Below, one piece after another: positions 11,801 through 20,473 of a DNA stretch of 50,552 nucleotides. A model generated the notes under the pieces. That model was not told the origin of the DNA. It saw only the letters and a program-made list of their open reading frames with translations, and made no database searches. Source of the DNA: RFTU01 sp032122355. Its GTDB lineage: Bacteria; Pseudomonadota; Gammaproteobacteria; Burkholderiales; Burkholderiaceae_C. The position numbers and the translations under genes were made by a program. How positions within the stretch are numbered: position 1 is the first letter of the stretch; each line of letters opens with the position of its first letter. The DNA is taken from contig JAUMCS010000067.1 of NCBI GenBank assembly GCA_032122355.1, positions 1-50,552 of the forward strand, read 5' to 3'.

Positions 11801-12040
11801 ATGGGCGACGTCAAACTCAAGCTGATCGCCCATGAATTGCTGATGAGCCTACGCGAGAACGTGTCGGTTGACTGGGCTCACCGAGACTCAGCACGTGCTC
11901 GGATGCGGGTGCTGGTGAAGCGCATCTTACGCAAATACGGCTACCCGCCCGACCTGCAGGATACGGCGGTACAAACGGTATTGCAGCAGGCCGAGGCGTT
12001 GTCGTCAACCTGGGCAGTATCGCGTGGAGGGGCTGTTTGA
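8837..12040 (+). CDS. hsdR: Type I restriction endonuclease subunit HsdR
   Basis: The 1067-residue motor and nuclease subunit that cuts unmethylated DNA after ATP-driven translocation. Its N-terminal PD-(D/E)xK nuclease domain is visible, with D144 in RPDVVVFVNG and E158-L-K160 in AVIELKAPG. The SF2 helicase motor follows: Walker A HTQGSGKS near residue 320, DEAHRSQYG near 421, FTGTPI near 460 and the motif V/VI region MQAIARVNRVFRDKPAG near 680. The C-terminal 300 residues are helical, as expected for binding to HsdM/HsdS. Length is normal. It is last in the operon, separated from hsdM-hsdS by the Sir2-HerA pair. Confidence 0.95.
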   Translation: MAFLSEAAVELALLEQLGGLGYSIEREENIGPDGHRPERESHDEVVLNKRFEDAVARLNPGLPLEARQDAVRRVMQSELPSLLEENRRLHKLMTEGVDVEYYADDGTLTAGKVVLIDFEHPEQNDWLAVNQFVVINGQNNRRPDVVVFVNGLPLAVIELKAPGSTDAHLLGAFNQLQTYKQQIPQLFKTNALLVTSDGIAARVGSLSADLERFMPWRTTDGVEIAPKGRPELATLIEGVFERSRLLTLLRDFTVFGETGSSLVKMIAGYHQFHAVQHAVASTIRASSPTQGTAENPASYGLPSVATQTQGDKRAGVIWHTQGSGKSLLMAFYAGQLVKHPAMANPTLVVLTDRNDLDDQLFETFTMCRDLIRQTPVQAESREDLQKVLSRASGGVIFTTLQKFGEITQPLTQRCNVVVMADEAHRSQYGFKAKVHAATGEISYGFAKYMRDALPNASFIGFTGTPIEADDVNTPAVFGNYIDIYDISRAVEDGATVPIYYESRLARIELNENEKPKIDAEVNELTEGDAQSDQERFKKKWSTVEALVGSDKRLALVAKDMVAHFEDRVAALDGKAMMVCMSRRICVKLYDEIVKLRPDWHSTDDTAGAVKIVMTGAASDPPEWQQHIGNKTRRDLLAKRARAPKDPLKLVIVRDMWLTGFDAPCMHTMYVDKPMQGHGLMQAIARVNRVFRDKPAGLIVDYIGIAQNLKSALQQYSKKDQENTGIDETQAIAVMVEKYELVRDMYHGYDYLTALTGTPQARLAMMAGAIEWILDQQQQRAAQEPSKEGQKNAHRRYPDAVLALSKAFALVSASDEARKIREEVGFFQAIRAALVKSSTRSGVTQQERELAIQQIVSRAVVSTEIVDILAAAGIQSPDISILSDEFLAEVQQMEKKNLALEALRKLINDGIRSRSKANVVQTKAFSERLEDAVARYHANAITTAEVLQELIELAKDIRAARQRGEESGLSDEEIAFYDALAESESAVQMMGDVKLKLIAHELLMSLRENVSVDWAHRDSARARMRVLVKRILRKYGYPPDLQDTAVQTVLQQAEALSSTWAVSRGGAV

Positions 12041-12041
12041 A

Positions 12042-12299
12042 ATGTGTGATCGAGATATTGATCTGTTTATCAAAGACTTCATGAAGGAAATCAGAAAAGA
12101 GAATGCCCCGATTTTTGCGGCCGCTGGCCTGTCAGCGTCGGCAGGATTTGTGAATGGGCTTAGGGCACAACAACTTGCGCAAACCTATCTTGCTAAGATG
12201 GAGTTATCGAATCAATTTTCTGCGGGCTTTCAAGATTGTATGCAGGCACTCAGATCACATCTTAAAAGTGCTACATTGCAAATTAATCGACTCGGTTAG
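12042..12299 (+). pseudogene. Truncated SIR2-family gene remnant
   Basis: The first 35 or so residues read as the opening of another SIR2-like protein: FIKDFMKEIRKENAPIFAAA followed by GLSASAGFVN, which carries the GAGLS-type NAD loop with Ala in place of the second Gly. The similarity stops there; the remaining 45 residues are unrelated and end at a stop 17 bases into the convergent nadE tail. A working protein would be several hundred residues. It is probably the stump of a second Sir2 defence gene lost by deletion at the nadE junction. It differs from the Sir2 gene at 5914. ATG 12042 lies 2 bases after the hsdR stop. Confidence 0.6.
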
Positions 12300-14043
12300 C
12301 TGTATGTTTGCTATGTGTGCGTAAAGTCCCCCTACAACTCATCGGCAGCCGCCAATCCTTGCCAAAGGAGCGCGTGGATACGCGCGGGCCTATCGGGGCT
12401 TGCCGCCGTTTGTATTCATTGATTCGAACCAGCCCCAATACACGCTCAGTGGTGGCGCGGTCAAAGCCGGCTTGAACGATGTCATCCACCGATTGGTTTT
12501 CTTCGATATGCCGATACAAAATGGCATCTAGCAGGTCGTATTCCGGCAAGCTGTCTTGATCGAGTTGATCCGGGCGCAGTTCAGCCGAGGGTGGCCGCGT
12601 GATAATGCGCTCGGGTATGACTTCGCGGATTTCACCATGCACGCCATGCGGCTGTTGATTGCGCCATAAGCATAGCTGCCATACCTGGGTTTTGTAAACA
12701 TCTTTAATGGCCGCATAGCCGCCGGCCATATCACCATACAGCGTGCAGTAGCCGGTTGCCATTTCGCTTTTGTTACCAGTGGTCAGCACCATCCAACCGG
12801 TTTTGTTGGATAAAGCCATTAATAAGGTGCCGCGTATACGGGCTTGCAGGTTTTCTTCGGTAGTGTCAGGGGCTAAACCCGCAAAAGTACTGGCCAATGT
12901 GGCGCTGAATGCCTGCATAGCCGGCACAATAGGCCATTCATCCCAGCGCACCCCCAAGCCCTCGGCCATGGCCCGCGCATCTAAGCAAGAAATATCGGCC
13001 GTGTAGGGCGATGGCATGAACACCACCCGCACGCGATTGGGGCCCAGCGCATCCACGGCCAGCGCCAGCACCAAGGCGGAATCAACACCACCCGATAAGC
13101 CAATAATCACCCCGGGGAAGCGGTTTTTTTGCACATAATCACGAATGCCCAGCACCAAGGCTGCCCACAATTGCGCCAGTGGGTCTAAGGGTGTGGCCAC
13201 TGCCGCAGAAATGCGTTGCCCCTCAAGGGTGAATGGAATCAACGCCGTATCAAAGCTGGGCCCACGCAAAGCGATAGTGCCATCGGCTTGCACGGCAAAG
13301 GATGCACCGTCAAAAATCAGCTCATCTTGCCCACCCACCAAATGCGCATAAATCAGTGGCACTTGGCAGCGTTGCGCTTGCTGTGACATGCGCTGTTCGC
13401 GTTCGGCAGCCTTGTTCAGGTGAAAGGGTGAGGCATTGAGTACACACAACACTTCGGCACCGGCGGCCATGGCGGCATCGGCGGGCTCATCGAACCAAGC
13501 ATCTTCACATAACAGCACCCCGATAGTCGTGCCTTGATGGGTAAATACCGCTGCGCCCGAACCTGGCGGAGCTCCCATGGCTTGTTCAAGTACCCGACCG
13601 CTGAGGAAGTAGCGTTGTTCATCAAAAACGTGATAGTTGGGTAACTCACGCTTGAAATACTGCCCGACTATGCGGCCGTTATTCAGCACCGATGCGGCAT
13701 TGAGGCACAGTTGCGCATGGCCTTGGCGATGCGCTATACCGGCGCGATCGAGAGCGCACTGCATATCGGGCGTGAGGGCTTGGGGGTGCCCTAGCAACAG
13801 GGTTAATTGCGGCCAGCGTTGCAGCGCTTGAGCCAAGTCATGCAGCGCAGAGTCGCAGGCTTGCAAAAAAGAGGGGCGTAACAACAAGTCTTCAGGCGGG
13901 TAGCCCGACAAAGCCAGCTCAGGGGTGATGAGCAAGGTAATGCCTTGCGCTTGGGCAGATTCGGCCGCGTCTAGAATGGCTTGCACATTGCCTTTGAGAT
14001 CACCCACAATGGGGTTGAATTGGAGGATGGCTGCTGAGATCAT
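12283..14043 (-). CDS. nadE: Glutamine-dependent NAD+ synthetase
   Basis: Makes NAD+ from deamido-NAD+, ATP and glutamine, the last step of NAD synthesis. The N-terminal half is a nitrilase-type glutaminase (AILQFNPIVGDLKGN at the start, CEDAWF with the catalytic cysteine near residue 172). The C-terminal half is the synthetase, with the ATP-pyrophosphatase loop GLSGGVDSALVLALAVDALG near residue 315. ATG 14043 overlaps the stop of the M16 protease gene by 4 bases. After the usual ending FGKDWRLP the protein carries an extra tail of about 19 residues up to the defence island, so its last codons may be changed by the island junction. It is next to, and may supply NAD+ for, Sir2-type NAD-consuming defence genes, though that link is only positional. 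Confidence 0.95.
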   Translation of the reverse strand: MISAAILQFNPIVGDLKGNVQAILDAAESAQAQGITLLITPELALSGYPPEDLLLRPSFLQACDSALHDLAQALQRWPQLTLLLGHPQALTPDMQCALDRAGIAHRQGHAQLCLNAASVLNNGRIVGQYFKRELPNYHVFDEQRYFLSGRVLEQAMGAPPGSGAAVFTHQGTTIGVLLCEDAWFDEPADAAMAAGAEVLCVLNASPFHLNKAAEREQRMSQQAQRCQVPLIYAHLVGGQDELIFDGASFAVQADGTIALRGPSFDTALIPFTLEGQRISAAVATPLDPLAQLWAALVLGIRDYVQKNRFPGVIIGLSGGVDSALVLALAVDALGPNRVRVVFMPSPYTADISCLDARAMAEGLGVRWDEWPIVPAMQAFSATLASTFAGLAPDTTEENLQARIRGTLLMALSNKTGWMVLTTGNKSEMATGYCTLYGDMAGGYAAIKDVYKTQVWQLCLWRNQQPHGVHGEIREVIPERIITRPPSAELRPDQLDQDSLPEYDLLDAILYRHIEENQSVDDIVQAGFDRATTERVLGLVRINEYKRRQAPIGPRVSTRSFGKDWRLPMSCRGTLRTHSKHTANRVD

Positions 14044-16763
14044 GGTGATTTCGGCCAAGTACCGGCGACGACTTGCAGCATGGCCGAGGGTTGTATGTAT
14101 TTTTTCCAGGCAGCGTTGACTTCCGCGAGGGTCACTTTTTGAATGGCATCATCCAATGCTTGAGAAACTAAAAAGTTTCGATTTAAAAAATCATTGTTGG
14201 CCAACGAGCGTGCCAATACTTCATCTTGCGCACGAGCATGCTGGCGCATACGCAAAATACCCTGTTGGGCTGCGGTGACTTCAGCCGCAGTAAACCCTTG
14301 TTGCAGGGATTGAACCAGTTCTTGCGAAATGGCTTGCTGCACGGCGGCTAAATTTTGCGGGGCAAAAATAGCGGAAACGCTCCATTGCGAGGCAGATTCT
14401 TGGGAATTCAGGCTTAATTGGCTGCGCACATCGTAGCTGAGGCCTTCTTTTTCTCGGATGCGTGTCCACAGGCGGGAGTGGCCGCTTCCACCCCAGATGT
14501 AGTTGGCGACCAGCAGAGCCGCATGCTCGGCATCGAGCTCGCGTATGGCCAGCGGTAAAACCATACCGAGCACGGCATTGGCTTTGTCAGGCACCGAAAG
14601 CACTTGTGTATCTGCGGTAAGGGTGGGGTTGGGGCGTGAAATATAGGTGTAAGGGGTGGGTGTGTGCCAGCCATCAAAGGCCATGTGTAAGGCCTTGCGT
14701 ACAGCGGCTTCATCAAAAGAGCCAACGGCCGAGAATTGCCCAAAGGAACTTCCCCAGAAGGTTTGGTGATAGGCGCGCAGGTCAGCCACTTGAACACGAC
14801 GCAGCATTTCCGCTTGCTCGGTGTGGGTGGGTACGTAACGCACATCATCGGCAGGGTAGGGGTTAAGGGCCCTTTGCAGGGCTTGGGATACCAGCGATTG
14901 TGGCTCGGTTTGCGCTTGCTGCAAATCGGTGAGGGCTTGTTGCCGTACCTCTTCGAGCGCACTTTCCGGCAGTTGCGGCTGACGCAGTAGCACACCCATC
15001 AGTGCAATGACTTCGGGCAGATAGGGTTCTTGCGTGGTGATGGTGGCGGTCATGCCCTCAGCTCCACCAGAAAAATGCAATTCTGCTTTGAGGGCGGTGA
15101 GCCGATCTTCGATTTGCTCTCGGTTCATGTCGCCAGCCCCTTTTTTCAGCAGCGAGGGTAAGAGCGCAGCGGCCACGGTTCGGCCACGCAGGGCTTGGGC
15201 ATTGCCGGTTTGCAGCAGCAGGGTGGCCGTGACCATTTGGCCGCGTGTGGGTTTGCGCAATAAGGAAATGCGCAGGCCCGATGGGAGTTGATGGCGTTGG
15301 GTCAGGTTCTCAATGTGGGCGGGATGGGCTTGGAAGGCTGCAACACGCGCTACCGCCTTGCCGGGCTGGAATGCTTTGAGTTGTTCCGCCACATCGACCC
15401 TCTGGGGTGCAGGGGCCCGCACGGGGTCGGTGGTGGGGATGTACGTGGCCAAGGTTCGGTTGGCTTGCACCAGCCATGTTTGCGCGACGCGTTGCACATC
15501 GCTTAGGCTGACGGCACGAACGCGATCACGGATGAAGAAAAACATACGCCAATCACCCAGGGCAATGGTTTCGCTTAAGCTCACCCCCACTTGTTCGGGG
15601 TCGGTAAAAGCCAGTTCCCAGTTTTTCAGCCATTTGGCGCGAACCCGTTCGAGCTCTTGTTCGGTGAAGGTTTGACTACCCAGAGTTTCGAGTTCATTCA
15701 ATAGAATGTGGGTTGCAGTGGCAAGGTCTTGGTCTGGGCTTAACTGCGCCCCAAAAATGACAAAACCCGGGTCAGCCGCCGCCACATGAAAGCCATAGAC
15801 GGATGCCGCTTTTTGCTTATCGACCAAGCTTTTTTGTAAACGGCCTGCTGTGTTATCGGTCATGAGGGGTACCAACAGTTCCCACGCAGCCATATCCGGG
15901 TGCGTGCCGGGTGGCAAGTGGTAAGCGGCTTGTACCATAGGGGTACCGCCGACACGCCGCACCGTGACACTGCGTTCGCCATCTTGGGCGGGGTCTAGGG
16001 TATAGAGCCTGGGTAAGGTGCGTTGGGGTTTGGGGATGCGGCCAAATTCTTTTTGAATCCATTGCAATACCTGCTTTTCAGGGAATTGGCCTGAAATCAC
16101 CAGAGTGGCATTGTCGGGTTGGTAGTAGGTGCGATAAAAAGCTCTGAGTTGATCAATATCAACCCCTTCGACATCGCTGCGTGCGCCTATCGTGCTTTTG
16201 CCGTAGTTGTGCCACTGGTACATGGTGGCCAATGTTTGATGGAACAAGACACTTTCGGGCTGGTTCTCATTCGATTCCATTTCATTGCGAACCACCGTCA
16301 TTTCGCTGTTCAAATCGCGGCGCGCAATCCAGGCATTTGTCATGGCATCGGCCTGCCAAGCCAAATACCAGCGCAAATTGTCATCATTGGCGCTGAAGCT
16401 GGCAAAGTAATTGGTACGGTCTATCCAGGTAGAACCATTGGCACGCATGCCGCGTTTGCTGAATTCAGCCCAAGCTGTGGGGAAGCGGTCTGAGCCTTTG
16501 AACAGCATATGCTCGAGTAAATGCGCCATGCCCGTTTGGCCGTAATTTTCATGGCGCGAGCCTACGCGGTAAGTCATGTTCACCGTGGTGGTGGGTTTGG
16601 CATCATCGGGTACGAGCAAAATTTCTAGGCCATTGCTCAGGCGATATTGGCTAACCCCTTCTACCTCGGTGACTTTCTGCAGTGTGGCAGCAGAAACGCT
16701 TTGAACGCAACTCCAGAGCCAAAGGGCTATGAACCATGAAATCATACTCATCGGTTTTTTCAT
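14040..16763 (-). CDS. M16-family zinc metalloprotease (two-domain, exported)
   Basis: A 907-residue pitrilysin/insulinase-type protease. A signal peptide is evident (MISWFIALWLWSCVQSVSA), so it acts in the periplasm. The inverted zinc motif HLLEH is at residues 81-85, with the third zinc ligand E161 exactly 76 residues after the second histidine, as in active M16 enzymes. A second, inactive M16 half follows, with the usual arginine-tyrosine region RLWTRIREKEGLSYDVRS near residue 765. Such two-half proteases degrade short peptides in a closed chamber. It is upstream of nadE and translationally coupled to it (ATGA). The true start may be a downstream Met (residue 5 or 7). Confidence 0.9.
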   Translation of the reverse strand: MKKPMSMISWFIALWLWSCVQSVSAATLQKVTEVEGVSQYRLSNGLEILLVPDDAKPTTTVNMTYRVGSRHENYGQTGMAHLLEHMLFKGSDRFPTAWAEFSKRGMRANGSTWIDRTNYFASFSANDDNLRWYLAWQADAMTNAWIARRDLNSEMTVVRNEMESNENQPESVLFHQTLATMYQWHNYGKSTIGARSDVEGVDIDQLRAFYRTYYQPDNATLVISGQFPEKQVLQWIQKEFGRIPKPQRTLPRLYTLDPAQDGERSVTVRRVGGTPMVQAAYHLPPGTHPDMAAWELLVPLMTDNTAGRLQKSLVDKQKAASVYGFHVAAADPGFVIFGAQLSPDQDLATATHILLNELETLGSQTFTEQELERVRAKWLKNWELAFTDPEQVGVSLSETIALGDWRMFFFIRDRVRAVSLSDVQRVAQTWLVQANRTLATYIPTTDPVRAPAPQRVDVAEQLKAFQPGKAVARVAAFQAHPAHIENLTQRHQLPSGLRISLLRKPTRGQMVTATLLLQTGNAQALRGRTVAAALLPSLLKKGAGDMNREQIEDRLTALKAELHFSGGAEGMTATITTQEPYLPEVIALMGVLLRQPQLPESALEEVRQQALTDLQQAQTEPQSLVSQALQRALNPYPADDVRYVPTHTEQAEMLRRVQVADLRAYHQTFWGSSFGQFSAVGSFDEAAVRKALHMAFDGWHTPTPYTYISRPNPTLTADTQVLSVPDKANAVLGMVLPLAIRELDAEHAALLVANYIWGGSGHSRLWTRIREKEGLSYDVRSQLSLNSQESASQWSVSAIFAPQNLAAVQQAISQELVQSLQQGFTAAEVTAAQQGILRMRQHARAQDEVLARSLANNDFLNRNFLVSQALDDAIQKVTLAEVNAAWKKYIQPSAMLQVVAGTWPKSP

Positions 16764-16799
16764 CGGGCGTTTCCTTTGCCACAGGGCAGGTGATGATGT

Positions 16800-17342
16800 T
16801 TAGGCTTTGTTAGCTTGGGCTGCGTAGGTGCGCAAACCGGCTTCAATTTCCGCACGCGCAGCATCGGGGCCTTCCCAACCTTGAACCTTGACCCATTTGC
16901 CTTTTTCTAAATCTTTGTAATGTTCGAAAAAGTGCTGAATGGCATTCAAACGCATGGGGTTGATGTCTTCGGGTTTTTGCCAGTGGGTGTAAATGGGCAG
17001 AATTTTGTCGATAGGCACGGCCAGCAATTTGGCATCGCCACCGGCTTCGTCTTCCATTTTGAGCATGCCCAGTGGGCGGCAAGTGACCACCACGCCTGGG
17101 GTTAAGGGGAAGGGTGTGATCACCAACACGTCTACGGGGTCGCCGTCATCTGACAAAGTGCAGGGCACATAGCCGTAATTGCAGGGGTAGTGCATGGCTG
17201 TGGTCATGAAGCGATCGACAAACAAGGCGCCAGATTCTTTATCTACCTCATACTTGATGGGGTCCGCATTCATGGGGATTTCAATGATGACGTTAAACTC
17301 ATCAGGAACTTTTTTGCCAGGGGTGACGTTGTGTAAACTCAT
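16800..17342 (-). CDS. ppa: Soluble inorganic pyrophosphatase
   Basis: Family I pyrophosphatase, 180 residues, hydrolysing cytosolic pyrophosphate to drive biosynthesis. The signature DDGDPVDVLV with clustered catalytic aspartates is near residue 64, and the active-site Y/E/K segments (FIVIEIPMN-like start, YGYVPCTLS) are in place. It sits 36 bases after the M16 gene's start region and is divergent from the membrane pyrophosphatase gene, so both pyrophosphate enzymes share one promoter region. No good Shine-Dalgarno precedes ATG 17342. Confidence 0.95.
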   Translation of the reverse strand: MSLHNVTPGKKVPDEFNVIIEIPMNADPIKYEVDKESGALFVDRFMTTAMHYPCNYGYVPCTLSDDGDPVDVLVITPFPLTPGVVVTCRPLGMLKMEDEAGGDAKLLAVPIDKILPIYTHWQKPEDINPMRLNAIQHFFEHYKDLEKGKWVKVQGWEGPDAARAEIEAGLRTYAAQANKA

Positions 17343-17487
17343 ACGATCAATTCAAAAGGGAAGTGAAAAGAGCTTATTTTAATTTTTTGCCACTGCTGGA
17401 AAACACTCTAGTGTATTAATTTGCTATCTTTTAACATCGCAACAAAATTGGCTAGGTTGATTTGATAAACAAAAAGAAGGTGCTGTT
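17343..17487. promoter_or_regulatory. Divergent promoter region ppa / hppA
   Basis: 145 bases between two divergent start codons must hold both promoters. It is AT-rich and contains the palindrome ACACT-CT-AGTGT at 17403-17414, a possible operator. AGAAGG precedes hppA by 7 bases. I see no convincing -35/-10 pair on either strand. Confidence 0.4.
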
Positions 17488-19539
17488 ATGGTTAATCAAG
17501 TGCTTTTAGGGTTGGTGGTGGGCTGCGGTTTGGCAGCCGTCATCGATGGCCTGATGTATGGCCGTTGGATATTGAAGCAAGATGCCGGCAATGAGCGTAT
17601 GCGAGGAATAGCCGATGCCATTGCGCAAGGGGCCTCGGCCTACTTGGCGCGGCAATACAAAACCATTGCCTTAGTCGGTTTGTGTATCGCATTGCTCATC
17701 CTGTTTTGGGTTGATGGCTTAACGGCCTGGGGTTTTGTGTGGGGTGCGGCGTTGTCGGCCTTGTGTGGTTATTTGGGTATGCAGGTTTCAGTACGCGCCA
17801 ATGTGCGTACCGCACAGGCGGCTACGCAGGGTATGGGCGCGGCTTTGAAAATGGCATTCAGTGGCGGCGCCATCACAGGTATGTTGGTGGTCGGTTTAGG
17901 CTTGCTGGGCGTGGCGGTATTTCTGGCTTATTTGATCGCTACATCTGGCTTGAATCATCAAGCCTTTAAGCCCTTGCTGGGTTTGGCGTTTGGTGCTTCG
18001 TTGATTTCGATGTTCGCGCGCTTGGGCGGCGGCATATTCACCAAAGGTGCCGATGTCGGCGCGGATTTGGTGGGCAAGGTGGAGGCCGGTATTCCTGAAG
18101 ATGACCCGCGCAACCCCGCGGTGATTGCGGATAATGTGGGTGATAACGTCGGTGACTGCGCTGGTATGGCCGCAGATTTATTTGAAACCTATGCCGTGAC
18201 ATTGATTGCCACCATCACGCTCGGTGCGATGGTGTTGCCGCAAGCTGTGGAGGTGGCGGTGTGGTATCCCTTGTTGCTGGGTGGGGTGTCTATTTTGGCC
18301 TCGATGGTGGGATGTCGTTTTGTGAAATTACCCCCCAACGGGCAGAATGTGATGGCGGCCTTGTATCGCGGCTTGGCTGTGGCGGGTGGGTTATCGTTTG
18401 TGGGCTTTGCGGTGGTGACTTTTGGCTTAGTTCCGCATGATGCGCTGGGCGCTTATACCCACTGGCGTTTGTTGGGAACGTGTTTGATCGGGTTGGCTTT
18501 GACTGGGGCTATGGTGGCGGTCACTGAATACTACACGGCCACGCGCTATGCGCCGGTGCAGCAGCTGGCGCAGGCCAGCACCACGGGCCATGGCACGAAT
18601 GTGATAGCGGGGCTGGGTTTATCGATGAAGTCCACGGCGTGGCCGGTATTGCTGGTGTGTGCGGCGATGGGGCTTTCGTACGCTTTGGCCGGCCTGTATG
18701 GTGTGGCCATCGCCGCGACGGCCATGCTGAGCATGGCGGGCATGATTGTGGCGCTAGATGCCTATGGCCCGATTACCGATAATGCGGGCGGCATTGCTGA
18801 AATGAGCCAAATGCCTCAGGCGGTGCGGGATGTGACTGATCCGCTGGATGCGGTGGGTAACACCACCAAAGCGGTGACGAAGGGCTATGCCATTGCATCA
18901 GCCGGTTTGGCCGCCTTGGTATTGTTTGCGGATTACACCCATTCACTGCAAATCAAGGGTTTGCAGCCGCGATTTGATTTGTCAGATCCGCAAGTGATTG
19001 TGGGTTTGTTGATCGGAGGCTTGATCCCCTATTTGTTTGGTGCTATGGCCATGGAGGCGGTGGGCCGTGCGGCAGGCTCGGTGGTGGTCGAGGTGAGAAA
19101 GCAATTTCAAGAAATGCCCGGAATCATGGATGGAACAGAGCAACCCAACTATGGCCGTGCGGTGGATATGCTGACCGTGGCGGCCATCAAAGAAATGATA
19201 TGGCCTTCATTGCTGCCGGTTTTAGTACCCTTAGCTGTGGGTTGGTTGCTCGGCCCCGTAGCCTTAGGTGGTGTGCTCATGGGAACGATTGTGACGGGTT
19301 TATTTGTGGGTATTTCGATGTGTACGGGCGGGGGCGCTTGGGATAATGCCAAAAAATTGATCGAGCAAGGTTTTACCGATAGCGATGGCCACCTGCACGC
19401 GAAGGGGAGCGACACCCATAAGGCTGCTGTGACGGGGGATACAGTGGGTGACCCCTACAAAGATACGGCTGGCCCGGCAATCAATCCTTTGATTAAAATC
19501 ATCAATATTGTGGCCTTGATTTATGTGCTGTTTTTATGA
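17488..19539 (+). CDS. hppA: Membrane-bound proton-pumping pyrophosphatase, K+-independent type
   Basis: A 683-residue, about 16-helix membrane enzyme that couples pyrophosphate hydrolysis to ion pumping across the inner membrane. The substrate motif DVGADLVGKVEAGIPEDDP lies near residue 188 and DNVGDNVGDCAGMAADLFE near 212. In this family the residue four after GNTT decides potassium dependence: Ala marks K+-dependent and Lys K+-independent enzymes. Here GNTTKAVTKG has K461 and T464, the K+-independent proton-pump pair. The stop overlaps the next gene by 4 bases (ATGA). Divergent from soluble ppa. Confidence 0.95.
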   Translation: MVNQVLLGLVVGCGLAAVIDGLMYGRWILKQDAGNERMRGIADAIAQGASAYLARQYKTIALVGLCIALLILFWVDGLTAWGFVWGAALSALCGYLGMQVSVRANVRTAQAATQGMGAALKMAFSGGAITGMLVVGLGLLGVAVFLAYLIATSGLNHQAFKPLLGLAFGASLISMFARLGGGIFTKGADVGADLVGKVEAGIPEDDPRNPAVIADNVGDNVGDCAGMAADLFETYAVTLIATITLGAMVLPQAVEVAVWYPLLLGGVSILASMVGCRFVKLPPNGQNVMAALYRGLAVAGGLSFVGFAVVTFGLVPHDALGAYTHWRLLGTCLIGLALTGAMVAVTEYYTATRYAPVQQLAQASTTGHGTNVIAGLGLSMKSTAWPVLLVCAAMGLSYALAGLYGVAIAATAMLSMAGMIVALDAYGPITDNAGGIAEMSQMPQAVRDVTDPLDAVGNTTKAVTKGYAIASAGLAALVLFADYTHSLQIKGLQPRFDLSDPQVIVGLLIGGLIPYLFGAMAMEAVGRAAGSVVVEVRKQFQEMPGIMDGTEQPNYGRAVDMLTVAAIKEMIWPSLLPVLVPLAVGWLLGPVALGGVLMGTIVTGLFVGISMCTGGGAWDNAKKLIEQGFTDSDGHLHAKGSDTHKAAVTGDTVGDPYKDTAGPAINPLIKIINIVALIYVLFL

Positions 19540-20003
19540 ATGAATGGTTGGATTGGATACTGGCTACGATGGCCTTGCCGCAGTATGGGTTAAGCACCGT
19601 TTTTGTCGTGGCTTTTGTTTCTGCCACTTTGTTGCCCATGGGCTCAGAGCCGGCTGTATTTGGTTTGGTGAAGCTCAATCCCGATCTATTTTGGCCGGCT
19701 ATTGTGGTGGCTACTTTGGGCAATACTTTAGGCGGTGCGGTGAGTTGGTGGATGGGGGCGGGTGTTGAGCGGGCTTGGCATCGTGGGCGTCAGCCATCGG
19801 CATCTGAGAACTATGCGCTGCAGTGGTTGCGGCGCTTTGGGCCCAAGGCTTGTTTATTCAGTTGGTTGCCTGTGGTGGGTGATCCGTTGTGTGCGGTGGC
19901 GGGTTGGTTGCGCATGGCGTTTTGGCCTTGTTTGGGCTATATGGCGGTAGGTAAGTTCATACGTTATTGGGGGATGACCACGTTTTTAGTGTGGGCGGTG
20001 TGA
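19536..20003 (+). CDS. YqaA-type small membrane protein (SNARE-associated/DedA-like)
   Basis: 155 residues with hydrophobic segments at about 17-35, 50-75, 105-125 and 130-150, and the family features TLLPMGSEP, LGNTLGGAVSWW and SWLPVVGDPLC. YqaA proteins are short DedA relatives, thought to work in membrane lipid handling. It is translationally coupled to hppA (ATGA at 19536). The 3' end overlaps the DUF2442/HTH pseudogene on the other strand by 47 bases. Confidence 0.85.
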   Translation: MNEWLDWILATMALPQYGLSTVFVVAFVSATLLPMGSEPAVFGLVKLNPDLFWPAIVVATLGNTLGGAVSWWMGAGVERAWHRGRQPSASENYALQWLRRFGPKACLFSWLPVVGDPLCAVAGWLRMAFWPCLGYMAVGKFIRYWGMTTFLVWAV

Positions 20004-20300
20004 TGTGGGCCTGGAATGTTGAAGGCATGGTCTTGGGCTTTGGTCGGGTTGCTTCCCAGCCCAAACATGCCAGCCAGAACGCGCGTGGGATGGCCTTTTG
20101 CGTCGTTCGGTAATAGATCACCATGCGACGACTGATGCCCAGAGCATCGGCAGCCGTGTTCAGTGACAGTTCGTTGCGATGCATCCAGGTGTCGAACATC
20201 TGGTGGCTCACCTCACCCGCTTGTTCTTTAGCCCGAGCATAGACATTATCGGCACCAAGACCTCAACAGCCTGCAGCTTGGGATGGAAAAAATCACTCAT
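19957..20300 (-). pseudogene. DUF2442/helix-turn-helix gene, internally deleted
   Basis: The ATG at 20300 opens MSDFFHPKLQAVEVL, the usual start of DUF2442 proteins that accompany toxin modules. The frame then jumps: the next recognisable part, ADNVYARAKEQAGEVS, is in another frame and continues into an HTH domain (LSLNTAADALGISRRMVIYY) ending ACLGWEA. The middle DUF2442 domain is missing and the frames do not join. The surviving C-terminal frame has an ATG at 20211 and might still yield an 84-residue DNA-binding peptide. A partner toxin gene, normally upstream, is not seen. Confidence 0.65.
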
Positions 20301-20473
20301 GGGTTCAGCCTCCGCCATTCTTGGTGCAGCCACGCACGGTTGGATTTGATTGTATCCTGGCCGTGCATATTGCAATGATGGTATTAGGGTGACGCTACAG
20401 CAACAGCTCTAACTGACGAATAGGACGGGCTTTCAATAATTAGAACCAAATTGCGGTGAGCGCGGACCTAACC

